A stretch of 64,000 nt of DNA from Erythrobacter ramosus. GTDB lineage: Bacteria; Pseudomonadota; Alphaproteobacteria; Sphingomonadales; Sphingomonadaceae. Location: NCBI RefSeq assembly GCF_009828055.1, contig NZ_WTYB01000001.1, positions 1,007,183 through 1,071,182 of the forward strand, in the 5' to 3' direction. Within the stretch, counting starts at the first letter, position 1. Each line of letters starts with the position of its first letter. A program made the position numbers and the translations under genes. A model generated the notes under the pieces. That model was given only the letters and a program-made list of their open reading frames with translations. It made no database searches and was not told the origin of the DNA. Below are positions 53,473-62,878 of this stretch, piece after piece.

Positions 53473-53592
53473 TCCGTTCGCCCTGAGCCGGTGTTGCTGC
53501 GCAACAGCTGCGCTTCCGAAGGGCCGTTCTGCCTTCGAATGCCGCGCCCGGAAAAGAAAGTGCGGTGCTTCGACAAGCTCAGCACGAACGGA
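53473..53592. repeat. Imperfect inverted repeat between the thiolase-like gene and hppD
   Basis: Outer arms TCCGTTCGCCCTGAGC (53473-53488) and GCTCAGCACGAACGGA (53577-53592) match with two mismatches; a smaller TTCGAAGG-type palindrome lies inside. The CTTCGACAAGCTCAG half is a widespread sphingomonad intergenic repeat as far as I recall. Confidence 0.55.
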
Positions 53593-53650
53593 AATGGGGA
53601 ACAGCCTCCATTGTCTCCAGCTTGCGCGAATCGGCGCTTTGGGGTAGATG

Positions 53651-53664
53651 GTTTCAATTGAAAC
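53651..53664. promoter_or_regulatory. Perfect 14-bp palindrome upstream of hppD
   Basis: GTTTCAATTGAAAC, 25 nt before the hppD ATG. Length and placement fit a dimeric repressor such as a MarR-type regulator of tyrosine catabolism (inference). Confidence 0.5.
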
Positions 53665-53689
53665 TATATCGCCAGCGGGGACTGAACCG

Positions 53690-54801
<1,112 letters not shown>

Positions 54802-54805
<4 letters not shown>

Positions 54806-55362
54806 CCCACCCCGTTGCCCTGTCAGGCATCCACCACGCAGCCTACCGCTGCAAGGACGCGGCCGAGACCGTGGAGTGGTACGCCCGCGTGCTGGGCATG
54901 ACCTACACCACCGCGTTCGCCGAGGATCATGTGCCCTCGACGGGGGAATATGATCCCTACATGCACATCTTCCTCGATGCGGGGAACGGCAACATCCTCG
55001 CCTTCTTCGAGCTGCCCAATCAGCCGGAGATGGGCAAGGATCCGAACACGCCCGCATGGGTGCAGCACCTCGCGCTGAAGGTGCCTTCGGAGGAGGCGCT
55101 GCTTGCCGCCAAGGCCCATATCGAGGCGCAAGGCATCGACGTGCTCGGCCCGACGCATCACGGCATCTTCAAGTCGATCTACTTCTTCGATCCCAACGGC
55201 CACCGGGTGGAACTGGCCGCCGATATCGGCACGGCGGAGCAATATGCCGAACTCGCCCGCGTCGCGCCGGTGATGCTGGAAGAATGGTCGCAGACCAAGC
55301 AGGCACCGCGCCATGCCGACTGGCTGCATGAACTGGCGCGCGCGGAACACGCGGCGAAATAA
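54802..55362 (+). CDS. VOC (glyoxalase-fold) protein
   Basis: 186 residues of the vicinal oxygen chelate fold: [25 protein letters not shown] at the start, [15 protein letters not shown] in the middle and [16 protein letters not shown] near 130. Metal-site residues H/E are present. Translationally coupled to hppD, so a role in tyrosine degradation is likely, but the reaction is not known. Confidence 0.82.
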
Positions 55363-55707
55363 CTTCAGGCGCCGCGCTCTGAAGGGTTTTACGTAGAGAC
55401 GCAGAGGAGGCAGAGGCGCGGAGAAGTTTACGCGGCGAAGCCGCGGGTTTGTTCACGCAAAGACGCGAAGATGTTGCGCGAGGCCGCGACCGGGCGCTGC
55501 GCTCTTCGCGCCTTCGCGTGAAACATTCGGAAGGCCGCTGCGCGGCGGGCGGAACCCCTCTGCGTCTCACCTTGCTTCTCTGCGTCTCTGCGTGAAACCT
55601 CCGCAGCTTTGCTGCGTAACCTTCCCTGTCCGACATTTGATCCACCGCAAAGCGCGCCCGCGCCGGTTCCCTCACTTTGGGCCATCCAAAGAGGGGGGAA
55701 TCGGCCC
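55363..55707. repeat. 345-nt gap with nested inverted repeats upstream of bchE
   Basis: Outer arms 55387-55406 and 55578-55597 (20 nt, two mismatches) and inner arms 55452-55471 and 55503-55522 (20 nt, two mismatches) form a nested palindrome. No gene is convincing. Beyond the arms the 80 nt before bchE form its promoter and leader. Confidence 0.65.
55637..55650 (+). promoter_or_regulatory. Weak FNR-like site upstream of bchE
   Basis: TTGAT-CCAC-CGCAA compared with TTGAT-N4-ATCAA: one arm matches, the other differs at two positions. It lies 58 nt before the ATG. FnrL activates bchE in purple bacteria; the match is weak. Confidence 0.25.
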
Positions 55708-57321
55708 ATGCGTATTCTGTTCGTACATCCCAATTATCGCTCCGGCGGGGCCGAGATCGCCGGGACTTGGCCGCCTGCCTGGGTGCCCTATCTCACCGGA
55801 CCGCTGCGCCGCGCAGGCTTTGACGACATCCACTTTATCGACGCGATGACCGAGGGCGTCTCGGACGAGGAACTCGCCGAACGCATGGCTGCATTGCAGC
55901 CCGATGTGGTCGGAACCACCGCGATCACGCCTTCGATCTACGCTGCTGAACGCGTGCTGGAAGTCGCCGCGCTCACCGTGCCAAACGCGGTGCGGGTGCT
56001 GGGCGGGATCCATGCGACCTTCATGTACGGACAGGTGCTCGCCGAAGCGCCGCATATTGATGTGATCGTGCGCGGCGAGGGCGAGGAGATCGCGGTCGAG
56101 CTGTTCACCGCGATCAGCGAAGGCCGCTGGATTGCGGACCGCCGCAACATCCGCGGTCTTGCCTATCGCGACGGCGACAAGGTGATCGCCACCGAAGCCG
56201 CCGATACGATCAAGGACATGGCCTCGATCAAGCCCGATTGGGACATCCTCGACTGGGATCAATACAAATACATCCCGCTCGGCACCCGCGTCGCCATCCC
56301 CAACCTCGCGCGCGGTTGCCCGTTCACCTGCTCGTTCTGCTCGCAATGGAAGTTCTGGCGCGATTACCGCGTGCGCGATCCCAAGGACGTGGTCGACGAG
56401 ATTCAGGCGCTCCACGAAAAGCACGGCGTCGGCTTCTTCATCCTCGCCGACGAGGAACCCACCATCAACCGCAAGACCTTCATCAAGTTCTGTCAGGAAC
56501 TGATTGATCGCGGCCTGCCGGACAAGGTGAAGTGGGGCATTAACACCCGCGTCACCGATATCTACCGCGACAAGGAACTGCTGCCTTTCTACCGCAAGGC
56601 CGGCCTCGTCCACGTGAGCCTCGGCACCGAAGCGGCAGCGCAGATGAAGCTCGACCGGTTCAACAAGGAAACCAAGGTCGAGGAGAACAAGGAAGCGATC
56701 CGGCTGCTGCGTGCCGCCGACATCTTTGTCGAAGCGCAGTTCATCGTCGGGCTTGATAACGAAACGCCCGAGACACTGGAGGAAACCTTCCAGATGGCGT
56801 GGGATTGGCAGCCTGATCTTGCCAACTGGGCGATGTATACGCCGTGGCCCTACACCCCGCTGTTCGAGACGCTGAAGGACCAGGTCGAGGTTCACGATTT
56901 CAGCAAGTACAATTTCGTCACCCCGATCATGAAGCCTTCCGCGATGGAGCGGGGCGAGTTGCTCAACGGGGTGATGAAGAATTACCGCCGGTTCTATATG
57001 CGCAAGGCGCTGTTCAATTATCCGTGGCGCGGCACCGGCTTCCGGCGGCGCTATCTGCTGGGGTGCCTTTATGCCTTCCTGCGGGCGGGCTTCAAGCGCA
57101 CCTTCTATGATCTCGGCAAGGCGGGATATTGGGGGCCGCAGACCGCCAAGAAGGTGGAATTCCACTTCGACGAAAGCCGCCTTGCCGCTGCCGATGCCGC
57201 GACCGATTGGGTGACCAATGCCGACAAGGCCGCACAGGCGCAGGAACGCCGCGATGCAGTGCGCGCGCAGATGAAACAGCGGGGTGAGAGCCGCAAGCGG
57301 GATCGGATCGATGTCGAATAG
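55708..57321 (+). CDS. bchE: Mg-protoporphyrin IX monomethyl ester anaerobic oxidative cyclase
   Basis: 537 residues: N-terminal B12-binding domain (about 5-140), then the radical-SAM core with CxxxCxxC cysteines C204, C208, C211 ([12 protein letters not shown]). The N-terminal [13 protein letters not shown] segment is typical of BchE. The enzyme closes ring E of bacteriochlorophyll, using water as oxygen source, so it works at low oxygen. The start with a GAGGGGGGAA ribosome site is at 55708. Overlaps bchJ by 11 nt. The rest of a photosynthesis gene cluster is not present, so this pair is either isolated or at the edge of a cluster. Confidence 0.9.
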   Translation: MRILFVHPNYRSGGAEIAGTWPPAWVPYLTGPLRRAGFDDIHFIDAMTEGVSDEELAERMAALQPDVVGTTAITPSIYAAERVLEVAALTVPNAVRVLGGIHATFMYGQVLAEAPHIDVIVRGEGEEIAVELFTAISEGRWIADRRNIRGLAYRDGDKVIATEAADTIKDMASIKPDWDILDWDQYKYIPLGTRVAIPNLARGCPFTCSFCSQWKFWRDYRVRDPKDVVDEIQALHEKHGVGFFILADEEPTINRKTFIKFCQELIDRGLPDKVKWGINTRVTDIYRDKELLPFYRKAGLVHVSLGTEAAAQMKLDRFNKETKVEENKEAIRLLRAADIFVEAQFIVGLDNETPETLEETFQMAWDWQPDLANWAMYTPWPYTPLFETLKDQVEVHDFSKYNFVTPIMKPSAMERGELLNGVMKNYRRFYMRKALFNYPWRGTGFRRRYLLGCLYAFLRAGFKRTFYDLGKAGYWGPQTAKKVEFHFDESRLAAADAATDWVTNADKAAQAQERRDAVRAQMKQRGESRKRDRIDVE

Positions 57322-57919
57322 GGCGCGGCTCCACGCCCGGCGTAAACCCGGCGCCTTGATCGGGCCGAATGCGGTGCTGCAAGCGGTGGCGGTGATGGAG
57401 GAGCGGCTGGGGGTTGCCGAAACCGCCGCCATCCTCGCCGACGCGCAGATCGAGCGGCTGCCCACGGGCGAGCACATGATCCCCGAGGTCGAGGCGCTGC
57501 GCCTCCACCGCTGGCTGGCGATGCACGATCCGATGGGGGCGCTGGTCATCGCCGAGGAGTCAGGGGCGCGCACCGCCGATTACATCATCGCCAACCGCAT
57601 CCCACGCGCAGCCGCATGGCTGCTGAGGCACCTGCCTGCCCGCTTCGCGGCTCCGCTGCTGATGGGGGCGATCCGCAAGCACGCCTGGACCTTCATCGGC
57701 GCAGGGGTATTCACCACCGAGGGCGCATGGCGCTTTGCCATTGACCGTTCCGCCGCGGACGATTCCATCCCGCCGCCCGACAGTCTGTTCCTGTGGTACG
57801 CAGCGGTCTTCACTCGGCTGTATCGCGTCTTGGTAGCGCCCGACTGCACATGCCGGATGGCCGAGCCCGAACAGGACTTCCCCCCGCGCCGCGCCTACTC
57901 CATCCGCCGGGCCGCTTGA
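57311..57919 (+). CDS. bchJ: BchJ, bacteriochlorophyll 4-vinyl reductase-type protein
   Basis: 202 residues with a V4R-like domain; the pairing with bchE is the usual order in purple bacteria. BchJ supports reduction of the 8-vinyl group or delivery of the porphyrin intermediate; its exact role is debated. ATG chosen at 57311 inside the end of bchE. Confidence 0.82.
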   Translation: MSNRARLHARRKPGALIGPNAVLQAVAVMEERLGVAETAAILADAQIERLPTGEHMIPEVEALRLHRWLAMHDPMGALVIAEESGARTADYIIANRIPRAAAWLLRHLPARFAAPLLMGAIRKHAWTFIGAGVFTTEGAWRFAIDRSAADDSIPPPDSLFLWYAAVFTRLYRVLVAPDCTCRMAEPEQDFPPRRAYSIRRAA

Positions 57920-57923
57920 GCCG

Positions 57924-58898
57924 CTATTCGGGCGCTGGGCCGCAGCTCAGACGGATTTCGCTCTGCGCCAGATCATAGGTGATCTGCGAGCAATGCGCGA
58001 TCTGGTCGCGGCCGATGCGAGTGAGGAGGTCCGGCCTGCCCCGTCCCTTGCGGCGGCTGACGAGGATCTGGCCCTTGTCGAAGCGCGGGTCATTCTCGCC
58101 GATCTCGCCGACCCGTTTGGGATCGCCATAGTCCTCCACCCGCACCGCGAAGCGATCGACCACCAGATCGCCCAGCATAATCGGCTCGGCGATGCGCATC
58201 ATCCGGGTTGGGCGCTCGACCGCGAAATTCATGATCGCTGTCCCGTCCGATCCGGGCTCGAACCCGCCGTCCTGATGGGTGGCGATGAAGTTGGCGGTGG
58301 GCGCGGTGATGAGGTTTTCGGCCCGCTTAAGCGCGAAGATCATCATCAGCTTCTTCGTGCCGACCACCACTTCAGTACCGAGCCGCGCCTCGGCCTCGCT
58401 CCCGCTGCGCTTCATGGGGAAGCGCTGGACGGTTTCCCCCTCCACCGGCGGGGCCAGCACAAAGGTCACGCGGGCATAGGGCAGGTGGTGGACGCCGATC
58501 GTGCCGTCCGCCTTGCGAGAGGCGAAGCGTTCGGCCCAGCTGATTGTCTTGGCGAGCGGGCCGCCGCCGAAATCGACCAGCTGCACCGCGTTCACTCCTT
58601 CGACCACCACCGAACCAAAGCGCCAACCGCGACGCGATTCGGCAACCAGTTGCAGCCGTGCGGCGACTTCACTGTTGATCACCGGCGGCCCGAAGCTGTC
58701 GGCATCAACCTCAAGCCGCAGCGGCGTGCCGTTGACCATGACGGTGATGATGTTGTCGCCTTCCAGCACCAGCTCGTCCGGCGGTGGGACTTGGGGCGCG
58801 GCCGCCGGAACGGGCACAGGCTCCTGCGCGGCAACGGCAATGGCCGGGCTCGCAAGCAGGAGCGGCAGCAATGACATAATCAGGGGGTGAGCGACCAT
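57924..58898 (-). CDS. Exported retropepsin-like (aspartyl protease fold) protein
   Basis: 324 residues. Signal peptide (about 1-26), then a beta-rich domain starting DNIITVMVNGTPLRLEVDADSFG, where a DTG/DSG motif would be; here it is DADSFG, so catalysis is doubtful. The C-terminal half is unlike known peptidases. Convergent with bchJ (4 nt apart). The upstream genes on the same strand are 32 nt away. Confidence 0.6.
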   Translation of the reverse strand: MVAHPLIMSLLPLLLASPAIAVAAQEPVPVPAAAPQVPPPDELVLEGDNIITVMVNGTPLRLEVDADSFGPPVINSEVAARLQLVAESRRGWRFGSVVVEGVNAVQLVDFGGGPLAKTISWAERFASRKADGTIGVHHLPYARVTFVLAPPVEGETVQRFPMKRSGSEAEARLGTEVVVGTKKLMMIFALKRAENLITAPTANFIATHQDGGFEPGSDGTAIMNFAVERPTRMMRIAEPIMLGDLVVDRFAVRVEDYGDPKRVGEIGENDPRFDKGQILVSRRKGRGRPDLLTRIGRDQIAHCSQITYDLAQSEIRLSCGPAPE

Positions 58899-58930
58899 TT
58901 GCAAGCAACGCTGCTGGCTGGACAGCGTTC

Positions 58931-59257
58931 CTACCGCCCGCCGCGCCGCTGCTTGCGTTCGGCCTCGCGCTGCTGACGGAGCAGCTTCTCGACATCGATC
59001 ACCTCGGCCCGGGCCTTCATCCAGCGGATGCTCGCAAAGCTCCAGACCAGCGTTGCCGCGAGATAGAGCGCCAGTGCGGCCCAGAATTCCGGGCGACCTT
59101 CGAGGCTTTCCCCATAGATGGCAAAGGCAATGGTCGGGACTGCGAAGACGGCCATCCACACGCCGAACTGTGTCCACCCGGCTCTCCCGCGCGGCATGAT
59201 GGTGAAATTCCACCGCCCGCGCCGGTACATCACGAAGGGCTTGTCCTGTTCACGCAT
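58931..59257 (-). CDS. Small membrane protein of unknown function
   Basis: 108 residues with two membrane segments (about 33-52 and 58-78) and a highly basic C-terminus (RQQREAERKQRRGGR). Third gene of the SPFH operon; its start overlaps the end of the RHH gene by 8 nt. No domain recognised. Confidence 0.65.
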   Translation of the reverse strand: MREQDKPFVMYRRGRWNFTIMPRGRAGWTQFGVWMAVFAVPTIAFAIYGESLEGRPEFWAALALYLAATLVWSFASIRWMKARAEVIDVEKLLRQQREAERKQRRGGR

Positions 59258-59465
59258 CGCTATCTCCTTCAGTTGCAGTGCCCGGCGGCCTTCCGCGCCG
59301 CGGCGCCTCGCTGCGCGCCACTTTCACCCCGCGCCGGCCCAGCGCCTCGCGCAGCAGCACCTCGATCTCGGCGTTCACGCTGCGCAGCTCGGCATCGGCG
59401 AGCCGCTGGACCGCATCGTGCAGCGCCGGATCGAGGCGCAGGGGGAAGGCTTTCTTGGCGGGCAT
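59250..59465 (-). CDS. Ribbon-helix-helix (Arc-type) DNA-binding protein
   Basis: 71 residues. FPLRLDPALHDAVQRLADAELRSVNAEIEVLLREAL is an Arc/MetJ ribbon-helix-helix fold with a basic tail. It probably represses its own operon; a direct repeat at 60405-60422 is the candidate operator. Located 7 nt after the SPFH gene. Confidence 0.75.
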   Translation of the reverse strand: MPAKKAFPLRLDPALHDAVQRLADAELRSVNAEIEVLLREALGRRGVKVARSEAPRRGRPPGTATEGDSDA

Positions 59466-59472
59466 GGCAGGG

Positions 59473-60375
59473 TCAGTAGAGGCTGCCTGCGTTCACCACC
59501 GGCTGCGTATCCCGCTCGCCGCACAAGACCACCATCAGGTTCGACACCATCGCCGCCTTGCGTTCATCATCAAGGTCCACCACGCCCCGCTCACTCAGCT
59601 GGGCGAGCGCCATCTCGACCATCGTCACCGCGCCTTCGACCAGCTTCTTGCGCGCAGAGATCACCGCTTCAGCCTGCTGACGGCGCAGCATCGCGCCCGC
59701 GATTTCTGGGGCATAGGCCAGGTGGGTGAGGCCGCATTCGTCGACCGTGATCCCGGCAACCGCCAACCGCTCGATCAGCGCGGCGCGCAATTCCACGCCG
59801 ACTTCCTCGTGATTGCCGCGCAGGGTGATCTCAAGGTGCTCGATATCGTCATAGGGGTAGCGCGAGCCGATCGACCGCACGGCCGCTTCGATCTGAGCGG
59901 TGACGAATTCGCGGTAATCATCGACGTCATACAGCGCCTGCGCGGTGTCGGTCACGCGCCACACGACTTGCGCTGCCATCTCGATCGGGTTGCCGCGTGC
60001 GTCGTTGACCTTGATGGTCTGCGAAATGACGTTGTTGGCGCGTACCGCGATCTTGCTGCGGGTCAGCCAAGGGAGCACCCAGCGCAGGCCTTCGTTGCGG
60101 TCGGTGCCCTTGTAGGCGCCGAACAGCTGGATCGCCGCGGCTTCATTGGGGTTGATCATGTAGAAGCCGGTGAGGATCAGCAGGCCGATGACGCCGGTGA
60201 TGATCGCCCCGATCATCCGCAGCCCGTCAACCTGCTCCGGGGCCACGGCGCTGATGAACAGCAACACCGCCGCAGCGACCAGCACCAGGCTGACCAGCAA
60301 CATGACATAGCCGCTCTGGGTCAGGGCCGCGAATTCGCGGCTCCGATTGAGCGCGTAGGGTTCAGCAGAGGACAT
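59473..60375 (-). CDS. SPFH/Band-7 domain membrane protein
   Basis: 300 residues: two membrane segments at the start (about 24-44 and 53-72), then a stomatin/prohibitin-type SPFH domain with NPNEAAAIQLFG and RSIGSRYPYDDIEHLEITLRG, and a coiled C-terminus with a AEAVISARKKLVEGAVTMV helix. Organises membrane microdomains or protease complexes in related proteins. First gene of an SPFH-RHH-membrane protein operon. Confidence 0.82.
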   Translation of the reverse strand: MSSAEPYALNRSREFAALTQSGYVMLLVSLVLVAAAVLLFISAVAPEQVDGLRMIGAIITGVIGLLILTGFYMINPNEAAAIQLFGAYKGTDRNEGLRWVLPWLTRSKIAVRANNVISQTIKVNDARGNPIEMAAQVVWRVTDTAQALYDVDDYREFVTAQIEAAVRSIGSRYPYDDIEHLEITLRGNHEEVGVELRAALIERLAVAGITVDECGLTHLAYAPEIAGAMLRRQQAEAVISARKKLVEGAVTMVEMALAQLSERGVVDLDDERKAAMVSNLMVVLCGERDTQPVVNAGSLY

Positions 60376-60404
60376 GACGAATCTCCAAGAGCGATTTAAT
60401 TACG

Positions 60405-60422
60405 ATATCATATTTATATCAT
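60405..60422. promoter_or_regulatory. Direct repeat operator candidate for the SPFH-RHH operon
   Basis: ATATCAT-ATTT-ATATCAT: two identical 7-mers with an 11-bp period (one helical turn), 30 nt upstream of the SPFH start. RHH repressors usually bind tandem direct repeats on the same face. AT-rich in a GC-rich setting, and the divergent TIR gene starts 117 nt away, so it could be controlled too. Confidence 0.45.
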
Positions 60423-60538
60423 GGATTGGGGCCGTCAAGCGGATTTGGGGCGCGCTTTGCCATCATCACTTGGCGGGACCCCCTGTTTGGCTGTAGCAAG
60501 GCGTTCTGGGCATTTACGGATCGGGGAGGGAAGCGGCA

Positions 60539-62530
60539 GTGGAAAGCGGCGACGACATTCCGGCTCCGCCGCGCCCCGTGCTGTTCGTCAGCTATTCGCG
60601 CACAGACCTCGCCCATGCCCGCCCGGTGATCGACCTGCTCGAACAGGCCGGATTCGACGCCTGGTGGGACGGGCGGCTGGAGGGCGGGGAGAATTATCTC
60701 CAGACCACCGAACAGACGCTTGAGACATCGGCCTGCGTGGTGGTGCTGTGGTCGGCAACCTCGGTGAATTCGCATTGGGTGCGGGACGAGGCGCAGCGCG
60801 GACGCGAGCGGGGATGCCTTGTTCCGCTGACGATTGACGGGACGATGGCGCCGCTCGGCTTCCGGCAGTTCCAACTGCTCGATATCAGCGGCTGGGACGG
60901 GTCGCCCGAAAGCCCCGAGGCGGCGCGCATTCTGGTGGCGGTTCGGGCCAAGGCCAATGTCGCCTCACCCGCGCCCGCGCCTGCCCCGGTTCTGGCTCCG
61001 CCCGTCAATTCCCGGCCTGCGCCAGCCCCGCCCCCGGCGGGCGGATTGGCGCTCTCGCGGCGGACGCTGATAATCGGCGGCGCGGCGGCGGCGGGGGGTG
61101 CCGGGCTGCTCGGCGCATGGCAATTCGGGTTGTTCGGCTCACCCGCTTCGGCTGCGATTTCGATGGTGGTTCTGCCCTTCGGCAACGAGACCGGCGATCC
61201 GGACAAGAAGTATTTCTCTGACGGGCTGTCACGCGAACTGCGTGCTGTGCTTGCCCGAAATCCAAGGCTCAAGGTGGCCGCCCCCGCCTCATCCAACGCG
61301 ATCGAGGGGGAGGATGACTTTGCCATCGGCCGCAAGCTGGGGGTGAGCAATATCCTGCGCGGCGGCGTTCAGCGCGATACGGATCGGGTGCGGGTCTCGA
61401 CCGAACTGGTCGCGATCGAAGACGGTGAGGTGCTCTGGGCCAAATCCTTTGACAGCGCGCTGGAAGATGTCTTCGCAGTGCAATCGGAAATCGCCGAAGC
61501 GGTGGCCGTCTCGCTGGTCGCCGAGATTGCGTCGGACGCCGAGGCCAAGCAGTCGCTCGCCGCGCAAAGCGAGATTGGCGGAACGCAAATCGTCGAGGCC
61601 TATGAGGCATTCCTACGCGGCATGGCGCTGTATGATCTGGGCGCAGGCGGGGATTCCACCCGCAGCGGGCTTGCCCAGTTCGACGCCGCCATCGCCGCCG
61701 ACCCCGATTACGCAGCCGCCCATGCGATGCGCGCGACGATGTTACTGAACCTCGCGGTCGAAAGTAACAATGCGGGCGAGACGCGGCGGCTGTTTGCCGA
61801 AGCGATCACCGCCGCCAAGCGGGCTATCGCGCTGGAGAAGCGGCTGGCGCAGGGGCACCTCGCGCTCGGCTTTGCGCTCAACAATGGGCAGCTCAATCGT
61901 GCCGCGGCCTTGCCATCCTACCAGATCGCCGAGCGGCTTGGAGCGGGCGATGGCGACCTGTTGCGGCAGGTAGCGACCTTCTATTCCTATGGCGCCGAAC
62001 ACCAACGCGCCGGGCAGATCATTGAGACTGCGCTGGAGCTTGATCCGCTCAACGCCCGCGCGTTCCGGTCGGCGGGTTTCGTCGCCTTGCTGGCGCATGA
62101 TTATCCCAAGGTCATCAGCCGGATGGAGCGCGCGCTGGAGCTGAACCCGACCCTCGCCAGTGTCTATTACGCGATGGCGGTCGCGCGGCTGATGCAGGGC
62201 GATGCGGCAGGCGCTTTGGCGCTGGCGGGCAAGGAACGCACGCCAATTTTTCGCCTTACTGCCACCGCCGTCGCCGCCGCCAGACTGGGCGATGCGGCGG
62301 GATCGGCCAAGGCCTTCGATCAGACCCTCGCCGATTATGGCGATGCCGCGCTCTACCAGCAGGCGCAGATCAAGGCGCAGCAGGGCGACAAGGCGGCGGC
62401 GCTGGGGCTGCTGGGCCGCGCGATTTCCGAGGGCGATCCGGGCTTGCTCTGGGCTCCGAATGACCCGCTGCTCGATCCCTTGCGCGGCGAACCCGCGTTC
62501 AAGGATTTGCTAATCCGCCTTGGGTCATGA
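60539..62530 (+). CDS. TIR-domain protein with membrane segment, TolB-N/FlgO-like domain and TPR repeats
   Basis: 663 residues. TIR domain at about 14-130 (VLFVSYSRTDL, then SHWVRDEAQ with W80 and the presumed catalytic E84). A Pro/Ala-rich linker follows, then a hydrophobic segment near 185-205 preceded by SRRTL (Tat-like arginine pair). A domain like the N-terminal part of TolB/CadC regulators follows (VVLPFGNETGDPDKKYFSDGLSREL, about 212-330) and TPR repeats to the end. TIR domains in bacteria are often NAD+-cleaving. GTG start with a GGGAGGGAAG ribosome site. Function unknown; signalling or stress response are candidates. Confidence 0.75.
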   Translation: MESGDDIPAPPRPVLFVSYSRTDLAHARPVIDLLEQAGFDAWWDGRLEGGENYLQTTEQTLETSACVVVLWSATSVNSHWVRDEAQRGRERGCLVPLTIDGTMAPLGFRQFQLLDISGWDGSPESPEAARILVAVRAKANVASPAPAPAPVLAPPVNSRPAPAPPPAGGLALSRRTLIIGGAAAAGGAGLLGAWQFGLFGSPASAAISMVVLPFGNETGDPDKKYFSDGLSRELRAVLARNPRLKVAAPASSNAIEGEDDFAIGRKLGVSNILRGGVQRDTDRVRVSTELVAIEDGEVLWAKSFDSALEDVFAVQSEIAEAVAVSLVAEIASDAEAKQSLAAQSEIGGTQIVEAYEAFLRGMALYDLGAGGDSTRSGLAQFDAAIAADPDYAAAHAMRATMLLNLAVESNNAGETRRLFAEAITAAKRAIALEKRLAQGHLALGFALNNGQLNRAAALPSYQIAERLGAGDGDLLRQVATFYSYGAEHQRAGQIIETALELDPLNARAFRSAGFVALLAHDYPKVISRMERALELNPTLASVYYAMAVARLMQGDAAGALALAGKERTPIFRLTATAVAAARLGDAAGSAKAFDQTLADYGDAALYQQAQIKAQQGDKAAALGLLGRAISEGDPGLLWAPNDPLLDPLRGEPAFKDLLIRLGS

Positions 62531-62576
62531 TAGTTTCCTGCCCAGCCCACATGGGGGCGGCAAGAGGGGAAATTGT

Positions 62577-62822
62577 ATGAAGAAAATCATGACTGTAGCG
62601 GCGTTGGCCGCAGGCGCGCTGGCGCTGTCGGCGTGCGGCGCCAAGAAGGAAGAAGCTCCGGCGGCTGAGCCGACTGCCGAGGAAATGATGGCTCCGGCCA
62701 CCGAAACCCCGGCAGCTGACGATGCGGCGGCGGCTGCCGAAGGGCTCGACCCGACCGGCAACCCGATTGGCCCGGGCGCCCCCGCAGAGGCAGCCGGCGA
62801 AGCGGAGACCGCAGCCGAGTAA
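62577..62822 (+). CDS. Small Ala/Glu-rich lipoprotein
   Basis: 81 residues: signal peptide with lipobox LSACG (cysteine at about residue 20), followed by a low-complexity Ala/Glu/Pro-rich region. Strong AGAGGGGAAATT ribosome site. No function known; it stands 46 nt after the TIR gene. Confidence 0.75.
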   Translation: MKKIMTVAALAAGALALSACGAKKEEAPAAEPTAEEMMAPATETPAADDAAAAAEGLDPTGNPIGPGAPAEAAGEAETAAE

Positions 62823-62878
62823 TTGAAAGGTGTCCCCTTGCGCGAATGTTTCCCGTGAAACAGCGCGCAAGGGCGACC

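Noticed and set aside
55363..55707. Search for a PpsR box TGTN12ACA before bchE
   Set aside because: No match; the only TGTC nearby lacks the second arm at the correct spacing.
55672..57573. A 633-codon minus-strand frame
   Set aside because: Antisense to bchE and bchJ, which have diagnostic motifs.
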